Assembly: GCA_902765395.1 (NCBI GenBank)
Contig: CACWZP010000013.1
Location: forward strand, 1 to 64,000
DNA from: an uncultured Eubacteriales bacterium
Lineage (GTDB): Bacteria; Bacillota; Clostridia; Christensenellales; Aristaeellaceae
Length of the DNA stretch: 64,000 nt
Direction of reading: 5' to 3'
A model generated the notes under the pieces. The model was not told the DNA's origin and made no database searches. It saw only the letters and a program-made list of their open reading frames with translations. Position numbers and translations under genes: made by a program. Of the stretch, positions 42,286-50,520 are shown one piece after another (the stretch's first letter is position 1; each line of letters begins with the position of its first letter).

Positions 42286-43899
42286 CTATGCCTCCGGCCC
42301 GAGGCGATTGGCCTGAAGCCACTCGGCCACGTCCTCGGACAGCGTGGAGCCGCCGGAGTAGTGGACGGACAGTCCCTCGCCCATGTTGGCCTCCGGGGCC
42401 AGCTTGGCAATTGCCGTCAGGCTCTGGCCGAAGCGCCCGCCGCCGTGGGAGCAGAAGGGCACGATGCGCTTGCCCGCGAAGTCGTACTGCTCCAGGAAGG
42501 ACGCGATGGGCATGGGGATGGACGCCCACCAGTTGGGATAGCCCAGCAGCACGGTGTCATAGGCCGCCATGTCGTCCACATGGCCCGCGATCTCCGGCCG
42601 GGCCTCCAGCACGGAATCGTCGAAGTAGTTCTCCTCGATCTCGTAGAGATAGTAGCCGTAGAAGTTGGCGTCGTCCGCGTCCAGCGAGCGCTCCAGGTTG
42701 AAGGGCGTGGCCGTGCCCGCGCGGCAGGCGTACTCCCACTCCGCCTCCGTGGGCAGGCGGTAGCCGTCTGCGGCGCGATCCCATGTGACGGATTCGCCGT
42801 CGATGGCATACACCGGCGTCAGGCCCGCCGCCTCGCTCCGCGCGTTGGCGTATCGGACCGCATCCAGCCAGGAGATGTTCTCCACGGGCAGGTTTTCACC
42901 GGTGAAGGTGCTGGGGTTTGAGCCCATCACAGCCTCCCATTCGGCCTGGGTGGTCTCGTAAGGGGCAATGTAGAAGGAGGCCAGCGTCACCTCGTGCGGC
43001 GTCTCGTCGTCGATGCGCCAGTTCTCGTCCTCCGGGCTGCCTATCCGGAAGGCGCCGCCCTCGACGAGGACGAAGCCGTCGTCCAAAGGCGCAGCTTCCG
43101 GGTTCGCCTCCGGCCCGGCGGCCTGCCACGGGGGTTCCGCCGCGCTGCCCCAGCCGGAATCAAAGCCGGAATCGTTCCGGTTCGGCCATATCATGTTCAG
43201 GATCCCTCCCATCGCAACCGCCGCCAGCACCAGCGCCACCGGCGCGAGCGGATTGCCGCCCTTTCTGCCGCGCAATGCCAGCGCGATCTGCCAGCCCGCA
43301 TAGGCCCAGAACAGCAGCATGGCCACGTTCTTCAGCAGCACCAGCACCCCGGCCTTTTCATAGTCCAGGAAGGCGAAGGGCACCCGGAAGAACAGGTAGT
43401 TCGGCATGCCGTTTTTGAGGAACAGCCACAGGCCCACGCCCGCCACCGCCGCCCCGGCGACGGACAGCGCGCGCCGCGCCCGATCCTTCAGCCCTGCCAG
43501 CATCATCGGCACGTGCAGGCCCAGGTGCAATCCCATCAGCACGAACGACCAGTGGGACATGGAAAGGTGCGTCACCCGCACGAAGGACACCCGCGCAATG
43601 CCGTACAGGAAGGGCACGGCGTAGTTGCTCATGGCCATGCCGCAGAAGGCCGTCAGCGCGAAGGAGACGAGCAGCAGCGCGTTCACGCAAGTGGAGACGG
43701 CGCGCCAAGCGCTGTACTTTCCCTTGAACGCCGCGCCGTACCAGCGCCGGTTGAGGATCTGGTGGACGATGACCAGCGCGGTCATGCCCATGCCCAGCCA
43801 TTCGTGGGCGGCCTCGCCCATCACCTGATAGGCCATCTGCAAAAGCAGGAGGATGGTCATGCCAATGTCGATCGCCCTCCGCCGGTCTTTCTGTTTCAT
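42286..43899 (-). CDS. Chimeric membrane protein: multi-helix domain, partial SUMF1 domain, partial flavodoxin
   Basis: This 537-residue last gene of the redox operon is a patchwork. Residues 1-235 form about seven membrane helices with conserved His in HEWLGMGMTALVIVHQILN and LGLHLGLH-like segments, as in DUF4405/cytochrome-b-like proteins. Residues 275-425 match the formylglycine-generating (SUMF1) fold (VEGGAFRIGSPEDENW, ETTQAEWEAVMGSNPSTF, YRLPTEAEWEYACRAGTATP) but stop at YEIEENYF, before the catalytic part. Residues 427-537 are the C-terminal half of a flavodoxin (RPEIAGHVDDMAAYDTVLL), without its FMN phosphate loop. It overlaps the flavodoxin gene by four bases. Confidence 0.8.
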   Translation of the reverse strand: MKQKDRRRAIDIGMTILLLLQMAYQVMGEAAHEWLGMGMTALVIVHQILNRRWYGAAFKGKYSAWRAVSTCVNALLLVSFALTAFCGMAMSNYAVPFLYGIARVSFVRVTHLSMSHWSFVLMGLHLGLHVPMMLAGLKDRARRALSVAGAAVAGVGLWLFLKNGMPNYLFFRVPFAFLDYEKAGVLVLLKNVAMLLFWAYAGWQIALALRGRKGGNPLAPVALVLAAVAMGGILNMIWPNRNDSGFDSGWGSAAEPPWQAAGPEANPEAAPLDDGFVLVEGGAFRIGSPEDENWRIDDETPHEVTLASFYIAPYETTQAEWEAVMGSNPSTFTGENLPVENISWLDAVRYANARSEAAGLTPVYAIDGESVTWDRAADGYRLPTEAEWEYACRAGTATPFNLERSLDADDANFYGYYLYEIEENYFDDSVLEARPEIAGHVDDMAAYDTVLLGYPNWWASIPMPIASFLEQYDFAGKRIVPFCSHGGGRFGQSLTAIAKLAPEANMGEGLSVHYSGGSTLSEDVAEWLQANRLGPEA

Positions 43900-44450
43900 T
43901 GCTTCAGCCCGTTCACCCAGTCGGTCAGCTCATCCTCGGAGGCGCCGCTGTTGAGCCGCGCGCCGTCCAGCCATGTGCCCGTGCCGGCCAGCTCGGCAAG
44001 GTCCCTGCCGCTGCGACCGATGCCGCTGCCGCCGGAGGTGCAGAAGGGGATCATGGTCATGTCGGTAAAGTCGTGGCTCTCCACGAAGGTGCACATGATG
44101 CGCGGCTCCTCGCCCCACCAGATGGGATAGCCGATGTAGACGGTGGTGTAGCCGGTCAGGTCGACGTTCTCGCCGGCGATTTCCGGCCGGGTCTCGGGAT
44201 TGTCCTGCTCCCAGGTGGCGCGGGTGGAGCGGTCGTTGTAGTTCAGGTCCTCTTCGGTATAGGGCTCCGCGGGGACGATCTCGTAGAGGTCCGCGCCAGT
44301 GACGCTGGCCAGCGTCTCTGCCACGCCCTTCGTGGTGCCCGTCGCGGAGAAATAGATCACCAGTGTGTCGCTGCGGGCCGCTTCCTCGGCCAGCGCGCCC
44401 ACGCCCAGCAGCATGCAAAAAATCATCAGCATTGCGATCAGCTTTTTCAT
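43896..44450 (-). CDS. Secreted flavodoxin-family protein
   Basis: This 184-residue flavodoxin has an N-terminal signal peptide (MKKLIAMLMIFCMLLGVGALA-EE). The FMN phosphate loop is VIYFSATGTTKGVAETLASV, and the isoalloxazine side shows IGYPIWWGEEPRIM and IPFCTSGGSGIGRS. It should carry electrons or reduce quinone-like compounds outside the membrane, which is unusual for flavodoxins. It is co-transcribed with the chimeric protein, whose tail is a partial copy of the same fold. The lack of Cys near the cleavage site argues against a lipid anchor. Confidence 0.9.
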   Translation of the reverse strand: MKKLIAMLMIFCMLLGVGALAEEAARSDTLVIYFSATGTTKGVAETLASVTGADLYEIVPAEPYTEEDLNYNDRSTRATWEQDNPETRPEIAGENVDLTGYTTVYIGYPIWWGEEPRIMCTFVESHDFTDMTMIPFCTSGGSGIGRSGRDLAELAGTGTWLDGARLNSGASEDELTDWVNGLKQ

Positions 44451-44465
44451 ATTGCAGCCCTCCTG

Positions 44466-45221
44466 TTATTGCAGTTTTCCATAGTCCTCATCCGACACGG
44501 CTTCCAGCCACTCGTTGCTCGTCTCATCGCCGGCCACCTCGATGGCCAGGTGGGAGAACCAGGAATCGGGCGCCGCGCCGTGCCAGTGCTTCACTTCAGC
44601 CGGGATGTTGACCACCTTGCCCGGCGTCATCTCCACGGCTTCCCTGCCCCATTCCTGATAATAGCCCCGGCCCCCGACGCAGATCAGCATCTGGCCGCCG
44701 CCCTGCTTCGCGTGATGGACATGCCAGTTGTTGCGGCAGCCGGGCTCAAAGGTCACGTTGAACACCGGCACCTGCTCGGTGGACACCGGCGCGAGATAGC
44801 TCTGCCCGACAAAGAACTGCCCGTAGGGGTTCGACTCGCCGATGGGGAAGAAGATTTCGTTCTGATACCTGTCCTTTTCCGTCTGCGCGGGGACCTCCTC
44901 GCTCCAAACCTCCTTCGCCAGCCGGAACACCGCCCAGCCCTTGGGCCAGCCCACGTACATGGTGGCGTGGGTGATGATGGCGGCGATCTCCTCCTTCGTC
45001 ACGCCGTGGGCCTTGGCGTTCTGCAGATGATAGCTCAGGGAGCTGTCCGTGATGCCCGAGGCCATCAGGGAAACCACCGTGACGATGCACTTGGTCTTTG
45101 TATCGATGGCCTCCTCGTTCCACACCTCGCCGAACAGCACGTCGTCGTTCAGGTGCGCGAACATCGGCGCGAACGCGCCGAGCTGCTGCCGGCCGGCGGT
45201 CTGTGTGATCTTTCCCTTCAT
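44466..45221 (-). CDS. Carboxymuconolactone decarboxylase (AhpD-like) fused to a cupin
   Basis: This 251-residue protein has two domains. Residues 1-110 are AhpD/carboxymuconolactone decarboxylase-like (VVSLMASGITDSSLSYHLQN, KEEIAAIITHATMYVGWPKG), though the redox CxxC of AhpD is absent. Residues 140-245 are a metal-binding cupin (CRNNWHVHHAKQGGGQMLIC, VVNIPAEVKHWHGA), with His ligands intact. Similar fusions are found beside aldo/keto reductases and flavodoxins in Clostridia. I chose the ATG at 45221 (AGGAGG upstream). A longer frame through the permease gene is a shadow. Confidence 0.88.
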   Translation of the reverse strand: MKGKITQTAGRQQLGAFAPMFAHLNDDVLFGEVWNEEAIDTKTKCIVTVVSLMASGITDSSLSYHLQNAKAHGVTKEEIAAIITHATMYVGWPKGWAVFRLAKEVWSEEVPAQTEKDRYQNEIFFPIGESNPYGQFFVGQSYLAPVSTEQVPVFNVTFEPGCRNNWHVHHAKQGGGQMLICVGGRGYYQEWGREAVEMTPGKVVNIPAEVKHWHGAAPDSWFSHLAIEVAGDETSNEWLEAVSDEDYGKLQ

Positions 45222-45235
45222 ATCGCTCTCCTCCT

Positions 45236-46144
45236 TCATGTGAACAGGTTGACGATCATGCCCGTTCCCCAGGCAAAGGCCAGGGTGAACAGGATATAGA
45301 TGATGAATCGCCGCCATCCCAGCACGATCTTCATCGCGCCGAGGTTGGTGATTTTGGTCGCGGGCCCGGTGACCATGAACGCCGCGGCGCTGCCCATGCT
45401 CATGCCGTCTGCCAGCCATTGCTGCAACAGCGGTATCGTCCCGCCGCCGCACATGTACAGCGGCACGCCGATGGTGGCCGCCATCAGTACGCCGAAACCC
45501 TCGTTCTTTCCGAACAGGCCGCTGACAAAAGCGCTCGGGATGTGAATCTGATACAGCGCCGTCAGCAGTATGCCCAATGCAAACATGGGGCCGGTGGCCT
45601 TGATGTTGCGCCACACGTTCTTGAGAAAGCGTATCAGCAGATTGGGGTCGGTGTCCTGGCTCGCACCCTCGTGAAAGCCGGTGAAGTCGAAGAAGAACTT
45701 GCCCCTGCCGCTGTAGAACAGGCGGATCAGCCACCCGGCCACGCAGCCGCAGAGGGTGCAGCTGGCGCAGCGGATGGCCACCGCCGTCCGCCCCAGCGCG
45801 CCGCTGTAGAAGACCAACTGGGGGTTCAAGAGGATGCTGGACATCATGAACGCCGCCAGGTAATCGTCCTTCACGCCCTGCTCGGAAAACGACGCCGCAA
45901 TGGGGATCGTGCCGTACATGCACAGCGGCGAGGCCACGCCCAGCAGGCTCGCGGGAATGACGCCCAGCCATCCCATTTTGCGCCGGCCCATTTTGGCGAA
46001 CGCGCCGTGGATATACCGCTTGCCGAACACGGAGACCGCCGAGCCCAACAGGATGCCCAGCGCCCAGTACGGCGCGATCTGGCGCACCTGGATGTCCAGA
46101 TAGTACCAGAGGTAAATCGCCTCCCGGCGAATCCAATCAATCAT
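45236..46144 (-). CDS. Predicted permease, YraQ/ArsP-like family
   Basis: This 302-residue protein of eight or so helices belongs to the predicted permease family that includes YraQ and ArsP. The two halves show repeated signatures: GVASPLCMYGTIPIAASF and GVPLYMCGGGTIPLLQQWL. Conserved segments FMMSSILLNPQL and MVTGPATKITNLGAMK are also seen. ArsP moves organoarsenicals, but the family is broad, so I do not assign the substrate. The Cys in each repeat may contact thiophilic compounds. It overlaps the DUF362 gene by eight bases. Confidence 0.88.
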   Translation of the reverse strand: MIDWIRREAIYLWYYLDIQVRQIAPYWALGILLGSAVSVFGKRYIHGAFAKMGRRKMGWLGVIPASLLGVASPLCMYGTIPIAASFSEQGVKDDYLAAFMMSSILLNPQLVFYSGALGRTAVAIRCASCTLCGCVAGWLIRLFYSGRGKFFFDFTGFHEGASQDTDPNLLIRFLKNVWRNIKATGPMFALGILLTALYQIHIPSAFVSGLFGKNEGFGVLMAATIGVPLYMCGGGTIPLLQQWLADGMSMGSAAAFMVTGPATKITNLGAMKIVLGWRRFIIYILFTLAFAWGTGMIVNLFT

Positions 46145-47129
46145 CCAGGTTCACCAGACTATAGGCGCGGCTTCCAAGGCCAATCGCCTCGGCGGCGTCC
46201 AGCGTGTGCAGGCCGTTGCGGCTCTCGATGCGGGCCACGAGGCTTTCGCTGTCCGGCATGGCGTACACCAGGTCAATGGCCGCCTGGTCGATGGCCAGCG
46301 GGTCGGTGGAGGCCAGTATGCCGATGTCGTGCATATCCGGCTCGTCGGGGTTGCCGTCGCAGTCGCAGTCCACAGACAGGCGGTTCAGCACGCTGATGTA
46401 GACGATGTTGTCGCCCATCGCGGTGTCCACCGCCTTCGCGGCGTCGGCCATGGACTCCAGGAACGGGTCCTGGTCGCCCCAGATGCTGCCGCTGGTGCGG
46501 GTGCCGCCGGAGTGGATCCAAACCTTGCCCATGGACGAACCGAAGCCGATGGAGATGTTCTTGATGGCCCCGCCAAAGCCCGCCATGGCGTGCCCCTTGA
46601 AGTGGGAAAGCACCAGGAAGGAATCGTAATTGGCAAAATGGCTGCCCACATAGTCCACCGAGAGGACGTTGCCGCCCTCCACGGGCAGCTCCATGCTGTC
46701 CTCGGCGTCCAGGATGTCCACCTCAGCGATGTCGGTGAAGCCGTGGTCCTTCGCCAGTTGCATGTGCATGGCGGTGGAGGCGCGGCTGCCGCCATAAGCG
46801 GTGTTGCACTCCACGATGGTGCCGTCCAGCATCTTGACCAGGTCGCCGATCAGCGCCGGGCGCAGGTAGTTGCTGTTCTCGGATTCGCCGGTGGACAGCT
46901 TCACGCCCACCTTGCCGGGCAATTCAACGTTCAGCGCCTGATAGGCTTTGACCAGGCTTTTCGGGGTGATGTCACTGATAAAGTACACCGCAGCCGGGGC
47001 GGCCTCGTCCTGATGGGGCAGCGCAGACAGGTCGATTGCCACGCCGCCATTGGTGGTCAGGTCCGCCGCCAGCGCATAACTGCAGCAGAGGCAGAGCGCC
47101 AGAAATGCGGTCAACAGCTTTTTGATCAT
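46137..47129 (-). CDS. Secreted DUF362-domain protein
   Basis: This 330-residue exported protein (signal peptide MIKKLLTAFLALCLCCSYALA) has the DUF362 fold: VGVKLSTGESENSNYLRPAL, VLSVDYVGSHFANYDSFLVL, SHFKGHAMAGFGGAIKNISI and ILASTDPLAIDQAAIDLVYA. Many DUF362 proteins carry ferredoxin domains and work in redox or metal reactions; this one has none. It lies between the flavin reductase and the permease in the operon, overlapping each by a few bases. The biochemical role is unknown. Confidence 0.86.
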   Translation of the reverse strand: MIKKLLTAFLALCLCCSYALAADLTTNGGVAIDLSALPHQDEAAPAAVYFISDITPKSLVKAYQALNVELPGKVGVKLSTGESENSNYLRPALIGDLVKMLDGTIVECNTAYGGSRASTAMHMQLAKDHGFTDIAEVDILDAEDSMELPVEGGNVLSVDYVGSHFANYDSFLVLSHFKGHAMAGFGGAIKNISIGFGSSMGKVWIHSGGTRTSGSIWGDQDPFLESMADAAKAVDTAMGDNIVYISVLNRLSVDCDCDGNPDEPDMHDIGILASTDPLAIDQAAIDLVYAMPDSESLVARIESRNGLHTLDAAEAIGLGSRAYSLVNLDD

Positions 47130-47668
47130 GCGTTCATCCTCCCGCAGTCGCCCACCTTTTCGCCAGTCACGAAATACTCGTAGGTCGGGAACTCGAACAG
47201 CACCGGCTTGAAGGTGTGATGGTCGATCTTGCCCTTTTCGTTCAGCACGCTCTCGTCGGCGTAGGTCGCCAGAATCCTGCAGATGAAGTGGTCAAAGTGC
47301 TCCAGCTCGTAGTTTCCGTCCACCTCGCACTCGATGGACACCTTCGCATCGTCGATCAGCGGCGCGCCGTTCTCGCCCATCGTCCAGGCGAACGCTTCCG
47401 ACTTGTCCGCCTTGTTCCCGCTGATCGTGCCCATGCGGTCAGCCGCCTTCAGCCAGGAGGCGTCCACTACGTTCACGGACAGCTTGCCCGTCTCCCGGAT
47501 GCCCTTGTTGATGTAGTGCGCCTGCACCAGCGACACCATCAAGTGGCTGTGGGCCATGGTGCCCGCGTGGGCCACCAGCGTCCAGGTGGGCTTGCCGTCC
47601 ACCATCGCGCCCACCACGATCAGCGGGCTGGGATACAGTGCCAGCGTCGCGCCAATGTTCTTCTTCAT
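47126..47668 (-). CDS. Flavin reductase-like protein (FMN-binding split barrel)
   Basis: This 180-residue cytoplasmic protein matches the flavin reductase/flavoredoxin split barrel: LYPSPLIVVGAMVDGKPTWT, SLVQAHYINKGIRETGKLSV, and FDHFICRILATYADESVL. It would bind FMN and pass electrons to it or to a partner such as the neighbouring flavodoxin. It begins right at the stop of the aldo/keto reductase gene with GGAGATGAAGTG ahead, and overlaps DUF362 by four bases. Confidence 0.9.
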   Translation of the reverse strand: MKKNIGATLALYPSPLIVVGAMVDGKPTWTLVAHAGTMAHSHLMVSLVQAHYINKGIRETGKLSVNVVDASWLKAADRMGTISGNKADKSEAFAWTMGENGAPLIDDAKVSIECEVDGNYELEHFDHFICRILATYADESVLNEKGKIDHHTFKPVLFEFPTYEYFVTGEKVGDCGRMNA

Positions 47669-47669
47669 G

Positions 47670-48602
47670 TCACTTCATCTCCTTTTCCCAGAAGCGGACG
47701 ACGTTGAGGTTCAGGCTGTCGGCCAGCGCTTCAAGGCCCTTTGTCTCCTCGTCGGTCAGGGTGACGCCGGCCGCCTTCACCGCGTCCTCCACGTGGCTGA
47801 CCTTCGTCACGCCGATGATCGGCAGCGTGCCCTTGGCGATGGCCCAGGCCACTGGGATCTGGGCAGCGCCCACACCGTACTTGTCCGCCAGGCGCTTCAG
47901 CTCCCCGTTCAGCACCTCCAGCTTGTCCAGCACCGGGTTGTAAGTCTCGGCGCGGGCGGAGCCCTCGGGCATGGGGTGCCGGGTGTCATACTTGCCGGAC
48001 AGCGCGCCCTGCTCCAGCACCATGTAGGCGAAGAAGGTTATGCCGTTCTCCCGGCAGTAATCCAGTATGCCGGATTCCTCGGAGGAGCGGTTGATGAGGC
48101 TCAGGTGGTTCTGCACCGCGGACAGCTTCAGGCCGTGGGCCTTCAGGATGTCGTTGGCCTGCTTGATTTCGGCCAGGTTGTGGTTCGACACGCCCAGCAG
48201 CGGCACGTCGTCCCGGCCCTCGTAGTACCTCGCCAGCTCCTCCGTCCAGTGGGGCGCGTCCCAGACGTTGTGGATCCAGTAGATGTCGAAGCGATCGAGG
48301 TTCATCAGCTTCAGCTGCATGCCGATCATGTCCGCCATCGCGGTGGGTTTGCCATTGGCGCACTGGGGCGTGAACTTGTCGGAGATCAGGCAGGATTCCC
48401 GAGGCAGGTCCTTAATGAACCCCGCCAGCACCTTCTCGGAGGTGCCCATGCCGTAGGCGTAGGCAGTGTCCCACAGGTTCAGGCCGCTGGCCATCGCCGC
48501 GTCGAAGATGGGTCTCAGCGCCTCGGCAGTGAAGTCGTTTCCAAAGGTTCCATCATTGCCCCAGGCCCACGCGCCGAGGGCGATTTTCGGCAGCTTGCTC
48601 AT
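47670..48602 (-). CDS. Aldo/keto reductase
   Basis: This 310-residue NADPH-dependent reductase starts MSKLPKIALGAWAWGNDGTF. The catalytic Tyr region reads GLNLWDTAYAYGMGTSEKVL, followed by DIYWIHNVWDAPHWTEELAR. Its C-terminal part (IPIIGVTKVSHVEDAVKAAG-like spacing) is typical of the group. I chose the ATG at 48602 because GAGGAGG lies upstream; the longer frame overlaps the preceding gene. It is the second of two different reductases in the operon, which suggests several carbonyl substrates. Confidence 0.92.
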   Translation of the reverse strand: MSKLPKIALGAWAWGNDGTFGNDFTAEALRPIFDAAMASGLNLWDTAYAYGMGTSEKVLAGFIKDLPRESCLISDKFTPQCANGKPTAMADMIGMQLKLMNLDRFDIYWIHNVWDAPHWTEELARYYEGRDDVPLLGVSNHNLAEIKQANDILKAHGLKLSAVQNHLSLINRSSEESGILDYCRENGITFFAYMVLEQGALSGKYDTRHPMPEGSARAETYNPVLDKLEVLNGELKRLADKYGVGAAQIPVAWAIAKGTLPIIGVTKVSHVEDAVKAAGVTLTDEETKGLEALADSLNLNVVRFWEKEMK

Positions 48603-48615
48603 GGTTCTTTCCTCC

Positions 48616-49653
48616 TCATATCTTCTGGTTTCCGGTCGTCCACACATGCTTTTCCTTTGCGTTCGCGGGTTTGTTTTGCGCCATGACGCCCGCCAGCGGA
48701 TGCGGCACATAGGGCGCTTCGAGATACGATATTTCCTCGTCCGTCAATTCAAGCTCCACGGCCTTCGCCGCGCCCTCGATGTGATGCAGCTTCGTCGCGC
48801 CGACTACGGGTGATGTTACCTTGGTCAGCAGCCACGCCAGGGACACCTCCGTCATGCTCACGCCGCGCCTGTCGGCGATCTCCGAAACGCGGCGGATGAT
48901 GACTTCATCCTGCGCCTTCATGGCGTCGTACTTGAACTTCGCGTAGGCGTCCTTTTCCAACCGGTTAGAGGTCTCGCCGGGCTTGCGGGCCAGCCTGCCC
49001 GAGGCCAGGGCGCTGTAGGGCGTGAGGGCGATGTTTTCCGAATCGCAGCAGGGCGCCATCTCCCGCTCCTCCTCCCGGAAGATCAGGTTGTAGTGCCCCT
49101 GCACGGACACGAACTTCGCCCAACCCTCCCGCTCGGCGATGGCGTTGGCCTTGGCCAGCTGCCAGGCGAAGCAGTTGGAGATGCCGATATACCGCGCCTT
49201 GCCCGCCACCACCTGGCGGTTCAGGCCGTCCAGGATGTCCTCGATGGGCGTCTGCCAGTCCCACATGTGGTAGATATACAGGTCCACGTAGTCCATGCCC
49301 AGGTTCTCAAGGCTCTTGTTGAGCATCATCTCGATGTGCTGCTGGCCGGTGACGCCCGCCTCGATCTCATCCTGCGTCCTCGGCAGGAACTTGGTGGCCA
49401 CCACCACGTCGTCGCGGCGTGCGAAATCCCGCAGCGCGCGGCCCACGTACTGCTCGCTGGTGCCGGACTGGTAGGCGATGGCGGTGTCGTAGAAGTTGAC
49501 GCCCAGCTCCAAGCCCCGCTTGATGATCTGGCGGGAGTGTTCCTCGTCCAGCGTCCAGGCGTGCTGGCCCTGGCCGGGATCGCCAAAGCCCATGCAGCCC
49601 ATGCAGATGCGGGAGACGTTCAAGTCGCTGCCGCCAAGTTTCGCGTATTTCAT
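48616..49653 (-). CDS. Aldo/keto reductase
   Basis: This 345-residue reductase opens the operon. It shows the YajO/Tas-like opening LGGSDLNVSRICMGCMGFGD, the catalytic region NFYDTAIAYQSGTSEQYVGR, and DYVDLYIYHMWDWQTPIEDI. It probably reduces reactive aldehydes or ketones with NADPH. I chose the ATG at 49653, after a G-rich site; a longer start lies upstream of the promoter's likely transcription start. Two TetR-type operators flank the promoter 40-85 bases before it. Confidence 0.92.
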   Translation of the reverse strand: MKYAKLGGSDLNVSRICMGCMGFGDPGQGQHAWTLDEEHSRQIIKRGLELGVNFYDTAIAYQSGTSEQYVGRALRDFARRDDVVVATKFLPRTQDEIEAGVTGQQHIEMMLNKSLENLGMDYVDLYIYHMWDWQTPIEDILDGLNRQVVAGKARYIGISNCFAWQLAKANAIAEREGWAKFVSVQGHYNLIFREEEREMAPCCDSENIALTPYSALASGRLARKPGETSNRLEKDAYAKFKYDAMKAQDEVIIRRVSEIADRRGVSMTEVSLAWLLTKVTSPVVGATKLHHIEGAAKAVELELTDEEISYLEAPYVPHPLAGVMAQNKPANAKEKHVWTTGNQKI

Positions 49654-49690
49654 ATTCCGTTCGCCCCCCTGTTCCTTGCACGAAATAAAC

Positions 49691-49738
49691 TGACATCGTG
49701 TCATTTCATAGTATACACTATCTCTGACGCGATGTCAA
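49691..49738 (-). promoter_or_regulatory. Promoter of the eight-gene redox operon with two TGAC-N5-GTCA operators
   Basis: On the minus strand a perfect TTGACA (49733-49738) and TATACT (49710-49715) are 17 bases apart. One dyad (TGACGCGATGTCA, 49725-49737) covers the -35. Another (TGACATCGTGTCA, 49691-49703) covers the early transcript. Binding to both would block the promoter. Confidence 0.88.
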
Positions 49739-49760
49739 TACTTTATTTACCGTTTTACTG

Positions 49761-50381
49761 CTATTTCAGCAGCGCTCGGATGCAGTTGAAGGCGATGTCG
49801 TAGACGCTCATGTACACGAAATCCAGCCCCGCCTCCGCCATGGCCTTGCGCTGTTTCCCGGAGACCGTGGTGTAGGGATAGATGCCATACAGGAACGGCA
49901 GGAAGGCATACAGGAAATCCTGCCGGGCCTTCGCGTCCATGTCGGGAAAGAATTTGGTGAGGCAGCGATGCAGCGCCTCGATGGACGCGCCGTAAGCCTG
50001 CTTGAAATCCACCAGGCACTCCGCCCGGCTGTTTTCCTCCATATCGAAGTGGTTCATGCTCAACAGCTTCAACAGCATGCCTCGCTTTTCCAGGGAGTGG
50101 GCCAGGGTGCTTGAAAACGCCTCGGCGCTCATGGTCGTATAGTCGTCCGCCACGGCGTTCAGCTCCTCCACCCAGCGCTCATACTCCTTCTGCATCAGCG
50201 CAAGGAAGATCTCCTCCTTGGTCTGGAAATAATTGTAGATGGAGGTGCGCGTGAAGCTGGTGGCCCCGGCGATGTCCTTTAAGGTGATCTCCTTGAAGCT
50301 TTTTGTCTGATAGAGCTTTTCGCAGGCGGAGATGATCTCCTCCCGGCGCGCGTTCGTCAATTCCACGGAACCCTTGGGCAT
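49761..50381 (-). CDS. TetR-family transcriptional regulator
   Basis: This 206-residue repressor has a standard N-terminal DNA-binding domain (NARREEIISACEKLYQTKSF, ITLKDIAGATSFTRTSIYNY, FQTKEEIF). Its C-terminal half is the ligand-binding part. It is transcribed towards the redox operon from a promoter that carries the TGAC-N5-GTCA dyad. The divergent MATE promoter and the redox operon promoter carry the same dyad. It therefore most likely represses itself and both neighbours until a toxic compound binds it (inference). Confidence 0.93.
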   Translation of the reverse strand: MPKGSVELTNARREEIISACEKLYQTKSFKEITLKDIAGATSFTRTSIYNYFQTKEEIFLALMQKEYERWVEELNAVADDYTTMSAEAFSSTLAHSLEKRGMLLKLLSMNHFDMEENSRAECLVDFKQAYGASIEALHRCLTKFFPDMDAKARQDFLYAFLPFLYGIYPYTTVSGKQRKAMAEAGLDFVYMSVYDIAFNCIRALLK

Positions 50382-50411
50382 GATGACACTTCCTTTCTCA
50401 AATCCCCCTCG

Positions 50412-50486
50412 ATTATACCATCATTATGACGCTGTGTCAATATGTGATTCCATCATATTGACGCAGCGTCATAATTGTGGTACACT
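50412..50486. promoter_or_regulatory. Divergent TetR and MATE promoters, each with a TGAC-N5-GTCA operator
   Basis: On the minus strand, TTGACA (50435-50440) and TATAAT (50412-50417) are 17 bases apart and drive the TetR gene. On the plus strand, TTGACG (50458-50463) and TACACT (50481-50486) are 17 bases apart and drive the MATE gene. The dyads TGACGCTGTGTCA (50427-50439) and TGACGCAGCGTCA (50459-50471) each overlap a -35 box. The two halves are nearly mirror images. Confidence 0.9.
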
Positions 50487-50520
50487 GTATGCATCTGATG
50501 GAAGACAGAGGGATCGAAGC

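Noticed and set aside
44466-46136. A 556-codon reading joining the CMD-cupin to upstream sequence
   Set aside because: The N-terminal half is a shadow frame of the permease. A good ribosome binding site marks the ATG at 45221.
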